From assembly GCA_002105175.1 (NCBI GenBank), contig MCGE01000005.1, positions 1,116,001 to 1,180,000 on the forward strand: a DNA stretch of 64,000 bases. Reading direction: 5' to 3'. The notes beneath the pieces are model-generated. The model did not search any database, was not told the origin of the DNA, and saw only the letters and a list, made by a program, of their open reading frames with translations. This stretch comes from Absidia repens. Its lineage: Eukaryota > Mucoromycota > Mucoromycetes > Mucorales > Cunninghamellaceae. Below, one piece after another: positions 57,132-64,000 of this stretch. Numbering within the stretch: the stretch's first letter is position 1; every line of letters begins with the position of its first letter. A program made the translations under genes and the position numbers.

Positions 57132-57384
57132 CAAACATTAGTTAATAGCCTAATAAAGCTTTGTTATTTGATGTATAAGTATTGCAATACATTCAACAAC
57201 AACAACAACAACAAAAAGCGTCGTTAGTTTACAATGTATTTAAAACCCTTCTACAGCAAATATATACAACTACACACAGATTGATTCTTCGGAGCTTTCT
57301 ATATAACATTTTTAGAAAAAAAAAACCAAATAAAAAGCTTAAACACCAAAAAAAATATTAGCTTGTTCTTCTTTCTATCATTCA
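57132..57384. promoter_or_regulatory. Short divergent promoter region (helicase / anillin-like)
   Basis: About 253 bases between opposed start codons. AT-rich with an AAC trinucleotide run at 57195-57212. Specific sites are not identifiable. Confidence 0.5.
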
Positions 57385-59149
57385 ATGAATAATATGTATA
57401 CTACAGTAAGCAACCCATTACTACCTTCCAATAGCAAAACATCCCCTCGTCGCTCGCTGTCAAAGAATATGGCCCAAAAATGGAGTGGGTCTCGAATGAG
57501 TCAAATGATCACATCTACAAAACGTGTTGTCCCTTCACAATCATACGCCACCCTTGATCACCATCATGATATTAAAACCATACCCATATCAAAACCAAAA
57601 TTCTCCCTTTTACCAAAAGCAAAAGATAATTCACCACTAGAGCGGGATTCCAAATCAAACTTTACTGCATTATTGGCGAAATCAAAATCCACCCACCACC
57701 ATGATTCATACCAAGGGCCTTCTGTTTACTACAATGGTTCTATTGACACCTTGGATGAATTTTCTGAAGACCGACTAGCATGGTTATTACAGCCTTCTAC
57801 TGTTGAGGATCATTTGTCACAATGGGCCTCACCTCATTCGGTCGCTTTACGAAAACCTAATGTTATTGACCATTCCTCGTACGTATCATCGTCCAAGAAT
57901 TTATTATTATTATTGTTACTAATTTTGTTTTTCTAATTTTTTGCCGTTAGTAGGTACAAAATTACTAGCAACCCGATGGCCATGTTGTATTTGAGAGGTA
58001 AAAAAAAAATAGACGACGTTGTCAACGAGCGGCGTTTTAAAATGCATAACTTGGACTTTTTTAATCTATGTGTAGTTTTCGATGTTGTCAAATCCACTTC
58101 GGCTAAAGGTAATATAAAGAAAAGAAGGGAGAGATAAAAAAAAAAAAAAATGAATTCGTCAACCTTATTGATGGATAAATATTTATATACATAGCTTCAA
58201 GTTTCCATTGCAAGGTTCAAATTCATGATCAAATCTATAACGGTGTTCCAACACCATGTGTGAAATATGAAAAGCAAAGTAGCCAAGCTGAAATTGATGA
58301 AGTATACCTCTTGTAGCGTTTTCGTTCCTGCTTTCTTTCGTTCTTTTTCTTCATTTTTTAATTTATGTTTTGTTTCAGTGATTTAGATCAACCAACGACG
58401 GTCACATTTAAACTGTATATGAAAACCAAGGTACCCTTCTTAAAGGGGGGCCGAAGAAGATCGATGGAAATTTGTTTGGGGCAAAAAGAATATCATCTCA
58501 ACCTTCGACCAGTTGAAAAACAAGTGAATAGAGTCACTTTTCAACATGGAGAAGATACATATCAAGTTATGTTAATCCACGGTCTATTTATGAGTGATCG
58601 AGCACAATCAATCATGGCGAACCAATTATTGCATAGTGATTATCTTACTGTTTACCGTCGTGGAGGAACAATTCCAGTGAGTTTTTTTTTTTTTTGTTTA
58701 TTTATTTATTCCAAATTAGGAACCAACTTTTTTTTTTTTTGGTATTTTGTTGTTAGAGATGGCATCGATATTGGGGTGTTTTACATGCAACACAGTTAAC
58801 ATTATATGATTTTGAATATAAGGAAACTAAGCCAGCACAGGTGGTTTTACCTTTTCATATGCTAGAAAAAGTGTTTCATCCATCTCAAAGAGATGATGAT
58901 GAGCAAATGGTTGACGTGGGACGATTAGGATTAGCGTTACAGTTTGCCCTTTATCAACGTCATATCAATTCATCATCAGCTGTTGATGAAAATTGTATGT
59001 ATGTTTTACCTGATGATGCATCTTCTGGTTATAAATGGGAAAACTCCTTCAGTCACTGTGCGTCTTTGGTTGAAGAATTCAGGGCAGCATCAAGCAAAAA
59101 TTATGATGCGGAAACATCTACTTTGATTCCTGCAAAATATCTATGGTGA
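57385..59149 (+). CDS. Anillin-homology + PH domain protein (Mid/Bud4-like)
   Basis: Six exons (57385-57878, 57954-57997, 58076-58108, 58195-58312, 58379-58676, 58757-59149) encode 459 residues. The N-terminal ~165 residues are basic, Ser-rich and disordered. From ~170 comes the anillin homology region: MAMLYLRVFDVV, FHCKVQIHDQIYNGVPTPCV, EVYLFDLDQPTTVTFKLYMK, then FQHGEDTYQVMLIHGLFMSD and LTVYRRGGTIP. The PH domain follows: RWHRYWGVLHATQLTLYDFE, VDVGRLGLALQFALY, ENSFSHCASLVEEF. The AH/PH pair matches fungal anillin-like Mid2 and Bud4, which bind phospholipid and septins at the division site. It is much shorter than yeast Bud4 (about 1450) or Mid2. The donor at 58313 (TT, then GTAGCG) is needed to keep the frame; the closer GTATAC site would hit a stop. 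Confidence 0.88.
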
Positions 59150-59576
59150 TTATGGTACTAAAAATAAACGATTTTGTAATTATGACTCGTATCAGACTTT
59201 AAAAAATGCCTCATGTGTTTGTACCTGGCTCAATCAGGGCTGCGGTAATTTTCCAATTTCCGATTGGTTCCACATTCACCACATGAGCTTTTTTTAAAAA
59301 AAAAAATTAAAAAAAAATCGCTTCCATGCACTTTTTTCCTTTTTTCCTTTTTTCTTTTTTTCCTTTTCTTTTTCCAACAAAGCATTCTTCATTCTTTAAT
59401 GAAACGAACTTGTCTTGATTTTATCGCCAATCAATCACGTCTTACTTTTGGTCTTGCTGAAGTCATGAGCTTTGCCTACACACCCTGAAATACACAAGTT
59501 GATACCTTTGCTTTTTATACACATTATTTTAGTTTTATTCTCCTCTTCTCTTCTACTTATTTCTTTTATCTTTACA
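59150..59576. promoter_or_regulatory. Promoter region of the PRL-type phosphatase gene
   Basis: Contains AATAAA of the anillin-like gene near 59163, then A/T-rich sequence and a long pyrimidine tract (59325-59395 and 59535-59575) typical of promoters and 5' UTRs in this window. Confidence 0.5.
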
Positions 59577-60395
59577 ATGGTGCGCTCCAACAACGCTTCT
59601 TTGGGACATGCAGTGTCAGTGATCAATCATGACCAAATTCCAGTCCAGTTTTTGATATTGGACTGTCCCACTGAATCAACTCTACCCATGTACCTTGCCG
59701 AATTCCTTCAACACCATGTGACAACTGTCGTCCGCTGCTGCCAGCCCACGTATAATGCTGACCTTTTATTTGACTATGGCATCGATCTGTTAGATTTGCC
59801 GTTCCGTGATGGTGGGGTGGTAAGTACTAAAAGCAAAGCACGGATCCTATATTTCAATGGGCATGGATGAAATTGACCAATTGACCTCTTTACACCCAAT
59901 TATTTTTTGATCTAGCCGAATGACACAATTCTGGGCGAATGGATTGGTCTGATCAGCAAATATACTACACATCCGTTTTCTTCATCAGCAACCACCACAG
60001 AAACAACCGAGGATGGATTAGTGACAACAAAGCCAACCATTGCGGTTCATTGCGTGGCTGGTCTAGGCCGCGCGCCCGTCCTTGTGGCGCTTGCTCTAAT
60101 CGAATTGGGGATGACACCTTTGGATGCAATTTCTTTCATTAGACAGAAACGTCGTGGTGCTTTCAACAAACCGCAGATACACTTTTTGGATCTTTACAAA
60201 AGGTCCACCAAACACCGACGCTTTCTTGGTGGCAGTGGCAGCAGCAGTAACCGCCGTTCTTCCTCCTCTTCTTCGACTCTGTCTTCTTCTACCTCTGTAT
60301 TCTCATGGGGTGGCAGGATGATGTTGAAATTGACTCATAGGACTCCTACTCCCTCTCCTACTCCTACTCTTCAACAGCAACAGCAAATTGTATGA
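59577..60395 (+). CDS. PRL-type (PTP4A) protein tyrosine phosphatase without CaaX box
   Basis: Two exons (59577-59819, 59916-60395) encode 240 residues. The fold matches the PRL family: [35 protein letters not shown], the general-acid loop LPFRDGG (D78; animal PRLs have PFDDG), and the P-loop [14 protein letters not shown] with catalytic C127 and R133. The P-loop has the Ala of PRLs instead of Ser/Thr after Arg. [13 protein letters not shown] is also typical. The fold ends near 185. Beyond it is a basic, Ser-rich tail ([13 protein letters not shown]) and a Pro/Thr-rich end finishing QQQQQIV. PRLs normally end in a prenylated CaaX box; none is present here, so membrane attachment, if any, must use the basic tail. 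Length exceeds the usual ~170. AATAAA lies at ~60523. Confidence 0.9.
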
Positions 60396-62977
60396 ATCGG
60401 TCGAATGTGGACTAGTTTTAGTATCTCTTTTATACCGTCTTTTGATCTAGTATGTTTAGTTGCCGCAATTGAATTATTTAGTAGTTATCACTTCTATTTA
60501 TCTTATTTTTGACTTCTATCGAAATAAAATTATTGCTTTTTTGAAAAATAATATTGACTTGATGGCAACGGATAATAGTTTCAAAAGAGAAAAACTGTGG
60601 GACTCGGCGTGCATGGGGATGTCACGGGGATAAAGGTGTAACTAGTAGCGAATAGCATTAAATGCAGAGTATCAGGGTGAATAGATGTAAGGTGCAATAT
60701 TGTGCATTTGGCTGCAATAGCTCGTGGGATGGGTGTATCTTGGGAAAGGTGTGCAGATGGAAATGTTATATTTTTGATAGCAGGCCCTAGTGATCAATGA
60801 AAGGAGGGGCATCAAGTGCAGTACGACATATAAGTAGAACGATAACAATTGTTTTGCTCCCAATATATGAGAAACGGTTGGTTTTTTTTAAAACTGAAGA
60901 TTATGCAGAACCGTGAGAATCCCAAAAAGAGTGATATGTCATACCAAGGGAATATGTTCCTAGTCGCCCAATTGTATTTTATTAAGCGATTCAGCGCAGA
61001 TCAACAGAGAATTGAAGAATCATAGCGATTTGGGCCTTATCATCATGGAAATGTCTGTGCTATTACTGAAATTTGTTTCAATATGATATTTTCTATTTGC
61101 GCAACTTTTATGAGACAATGATTATCGACAAAAGTGCCTCTTTTCTCATCTTGAAGAAAAATGAGGCTTTTTTTTTACACAAAGTTGATATAAAGCCCTA
61201 CGTATGAAAAATGCAGGACTCCATTTCTCTGACCCAACAGACCCAAATAATCATATAATTACATCAACATACAACCACACAAGCAACACTCCATTGAATA
61301 TAATAACATATAATAAGACTTCGGAAAAGATATATTCATTTTTCAAAAACCATACATTATGCGAAATAATAAGCATATCAAATATAATGCTGTTTTATTA
61401 TTATTATTGAACATGATACGGTAATAAAATGAATAATTAATATTTTACCTAAAACTAAATGCAATTGAAGGGTAATAAAACTAGCACAATGTGAAAGTGG
61501 TGGGAATAGGGTAAACAGTAAAAAGTGTACGCTGATATAAAATATTGTCATTTGCAAAGCTCTCTGTATATCACGTACAAAACTGCAATACCGTAAATCA
61601 TTGAAGGCATGTACAGTTTTCTTCCACCTGAGGATAAACTATTATACAATGAGCGACAAACTATTCTTCATTGAATCAATTTTATATTGAATCCAAGGTC
61701 GTCTCTGTGTCGTCAACGTTGTATGATGTTGGTTACTTTCATAAGAAATGAACCATCATGTTGATGATATTTGATGATATTGTACGGTGCTGAACGATGT
61801 AAAAAAAATAAAAAAAAAAGGACGGTTTTTCTGTTTACTATCTACAAAATATAAAAAGATCACCCTAACATATATTTCAAACACCGTCCACGTGAATTTT
61901 GTTTACTCCCACTTATTTTTTCGCCGCTCTTTTTTTTTTTTTTTTTCTTCTTCCTTCCTTCTTTTCTTCACCATTCAACTTTTTTGAGGTTTTGGTGATC
62001 TTAGATTAGTGCCAGGACTAGTTTAGAAGGATTTTCAGAACAGGGATTACAAGATGCATGGGGAAACCCTTTCATTTTTGACCTTCTATTAAAGCACCAT
62101 TAGTTGGCTTATTAGAGTCTCCACTAGCTTAGTAAAGTTTTAATTTGTCTATAGATTGTATATACAATTGAATAAAATATGTCTCTTTTTTACTTACTTC
62201 AACGAAAAATGTCCCATTAGTCTCGTTCATGTCTTCAATAATAGATCCCTATTACCATTTCCCCTTTAGATTAGTGTTGGTCGTTATTATGTTTTCAATA
62301 AAAGCTATCCATTTATAGTCTTTCTCATGTCTCGTCTGGCTTGCAAGGTATACTGGATTCCTCCCCCTTCCTTTTTTTTAAAAAAAAAAGAAAGTAGTCC
62401 TTTTAGATTAGTGTTGACCATTCTTCAGATCCCCCAAGGTCTCCCTCATGCTTCCCCCAAAAGATCCTTCCACTTCCCTTGTAACAATGAGCCCGGTGCT
62501 TTTAGTTTAGTATTGTCCAAATGTGCTTCAATAAAAACATGTTCTTTTTATCACCCATCCTCTAACCCATTATACAAAAAGCACAAGCATTTTCTTGAGC
62601 GTCCTATCAAACACCTATCACACACACCTACTTTCTAGTTCACCCACCACGACCGCGTTTTCCTTTTTTGAGTCACAGCGATTGGTTTGACAGTCCAGGT
62701 TCACTTTATTAAAAAAAAAAATCGCCATGCGTCTGATCTATACCATTCATATACATTTGTGGATAATAAAAAATCAATTGCATGCGACATGATGGTCGAT
62801 AGACAAAAAGTATGTTGTAATGGGATAAACATGTTCTAATTTTTTTTTTATTGATACACCCACATACACATACACATCAACTAGACCACAATAAATTAAA
62901 ACGAAACTATTTTAAAAACACTATAACTAAAGTTACTATACACTACAGTTAAGACTAAAACTACATATGACACCTTT
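60396..62977. other. 2.6 kb intergenic region with repeat copy E
   Basis: Left part: 3' UTR of the phosphatase gene, then AT-rich sequence without a coding frame. Repeat copy E occupies about 61865-62590. The right end is the 3' flank of the RING gene (-), with minus-strand signals near 62840-62900. Confidence 0.55.
61865..62590 (+). repeat. Dispersed intergenic repeat family, copy E
   Basis: Starts TTTCAAACACCGTCCACGTG (CACGTG 61889-61894), then the T-rich tract and TCACCATTCAACTT. The core GGGATTACAAGATGCATGGG begins near 62043 and continues GAAACCCTTTCATTTTTG. GAATAAAATATGTCTC is near 62170. Later subunits start TTTAGATTAGTGTTGG (about 62269) and TTTAGATTAGTGTTGACC (about 62402), and end CAATAAAAGC and CAATAAAAAC. 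Confidence 0.85.
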
Positions 62978-63454
62978 TTATACTTGAATGCCATCCGCAA
63001 TGCTAGTTGAATCCTCTTCAATATCATTCGTCATGACCCTATCATCAATGGTAGACCGGCATAAATGGCTAAGAAGTGATACCACAACAAAAAAAAATAG
63101 GGGGTAAGTCATCTATTCCTGATATTCAGTTCTATTTCTCTTTTCTTTGGTGGAGGAGTCTTACCACATATCTAAAAGTTTCGCACAGTTCTGACCAATC
63201 CCTCCATGCTGACAAGGTAAAAGGATGACATTTTTGGGTTCGGAGAAACAGATGGTACACAATGGACCATCCCAATCGTATTCCACAAGACTATCTGTTG
63301 ACGTAGTAGACGTAAGGGACACAGGACTGGCGCTGGAATAGTCATCATTGCTGCTTCCGTCACCACCTGCGTAGTAGCAACATCCATTCGTATTTGTGCG
63401 TTTCACATTACGCTCCCCACTTCCACTGGCACTGGCACTGGCACCACAAGCACC

Positions 63455-63485
<31 letters not shown>

Positions 63486-64000
63486 CTATTGTTGTAATGG
63501 GGTCGAATCGGGGAGTGATTTTCCGCCAAATGCAATTTCCGGATACGATAGCCACGTTGATTGACCCAACGAAGAACCCGTCGACGATAATCCGAATCGA
63601 GTCGCCCTGCTTCGCTGATACCACGATACCGAACTGAGATGGGAGGCGGGTAGATCCAGGGGCGGTCACCTAGGTTGATTAAAATGTGCTGATGGGTGGT
63701 AAGGCTGACTGCTGGATAAAGCCCTAGCCCTTTTGCCGATCCCCGTTCGGGTACTGGTGGTGGTGTGGTTGCTGATGCTGCTGTTGTTGGTTTTTCGCAC
63801 GTTGTTGAAGTGGCGTTTGTTGTGGCAGAGGTACTTGGTTTTTCTTCGGGTGGTGATGTTTGAACAGTGGGCGATTGAGCTGAAGAAGAGTTTGCCGTTT
63901 TGAAAGTCTCTGTAGATGAGGAACTTTGATCTTGAGAAGGAATTTGTCGGTAATTATGGTAGTGATGATGATGCCGATAATGACGGTGCGGTTCCCTATG
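62978..64000 (-). CDS. RING-type zinc-finger protein, 5' end outside the window
   Basis: Two exons on the minus strand, 64000-63165 (open to the window edge) and 63068-62978, encode at least 308 residues. The start codon is not in the window. From the left edge of the protein: His/Tyr-rich (HRHYRHHHHYHNYRQ), then Ser/Thr/Pro-rich. A compact segment follows (LINLGDRPWIYPPPISVRYR ... YRRRVLRWVNQRGYRIRKL), then a run of ten His and a Ser/Gly/Ala-rich stretch. The C-terminal RING spans the intron: CTICFSEPKNVILLPCQHGG, IGQNCAKLLDM, CHLCRSTIDD. Ligands C..C, C.H, ..C and C..C are present, but the Cys expected in the HGGIC position is Gly. It is probably an E3 ubiquitin ligase of the C-terminal RING-HC kind, if functional. 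Confidence 0.8.
63455..63484. repeat. (ATG/CAT)n run coding for ten histidines
   Basis: Ten consecutive CAT-type codons on the minus strand, in frame within the RING protein. Likely a length-variable coding microsatellite. Confidence 0.9.

Noticed and set aside
58299..58307. Donor GTATAC after GAT GAA in the anillin-like gene
   Set aside because: Joining there to the acceptor at 58378 gives an immediate stop; the donor at 58313 keeps the conserved frame.

Overview
This is a eukaryotic nuclear window from a fungus. Nearly every gene is split by short GT-AG introns (about 35-110 bases), intergenic DNA is AT-rich, AATAAA-type signals follow most stop codons, and the gene set is fungal (Bud6, anillin-like, Rpn4-like zinc finger, Yae1, QCR6, hexose transporter). 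The mix of a histone H2A deubiquitinase (MYSM1 type), cactin, a PRL phosphatase, spartin/senescence protein and Mediator 27 with fungal polarity genes, plus the intron style, suggests an early-diverging fungus, most likely Mucoromycota/Mucorales. That placement is inference. I see no prokaryotic, viral or intact transposon gene.

Layout. 1-9 kb: Yae1-like (-), a Ser/Thr-rich orphan (-), a STE20/PAK-like kinase (+) and an Rpn4-like C2H2 factor (+). 9-18 kb: SmD1 (-) divergent from Bud6 (+), then a 13-exon hexose transporter (-). 18-22.5 kb is a 4.2 kb gene-poor stretch. 22.5-28.4 kb: senescence/spartin protein, a cytochrome b5-acyl-CoA dehydrogenase fusion and an unknown secreted glycoprotein (all +). 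29-38 kb: tandem-bromodomain protein (-), agmatinase-like ureohydrolase (-), Med27 (+), QCR6 (-). 40-51 kb: MYSM1-like SANT+MPN protein (-), DCN1-like (-), a doubtful small gene (+), cactin (-). 51-64 kb: three-LIM paxillin-like (+), DUF2461 protein (+), XPB-like helicase (-), anillin-homology/PH protein (+), PRL-type phosphatase (+), and a RING protein (-) running off the right edge.

Gene models were rebuilt by hand from splice signals with reading phase checked across every junction; single-base errors near homopolymers are possible. Several genes serve polarity and cytokinesis (PAK-like kinase, Bud6, LIM protein, anillin-like), chromatin/transcription (bromodomain, MYSM1-like, Med27, zinc finger), RNA processing (SmD1, cactin), protein modification (DCN1, RING) and mitochondria (QCR6). 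They are scattered, not an operon or biosynthetic cluster.

The most unusual content is a dispersed noncoding repeat with five copies (one -, four +) in the large intergenic gaps. Each starts with a CCCACGTGA head and T-rich tract, carries a strongly conserved core around GATTACAAGATGCATGGGGA, and continues into degenerate ~100-base subunits with repeated AATAAA signals. It looks like a multicopy noncoding transcription unit or a nonautonomous element. Other candidates are an N-terminally truncated XPB-like helicase with a possible mitochondrial presequence, a RING domain with one zinc-ligand Cys replaced by Gly, a PRL phosphatase without a CaaX box, and an MPN protease domain split by a Thr/Ala-rich insertion.
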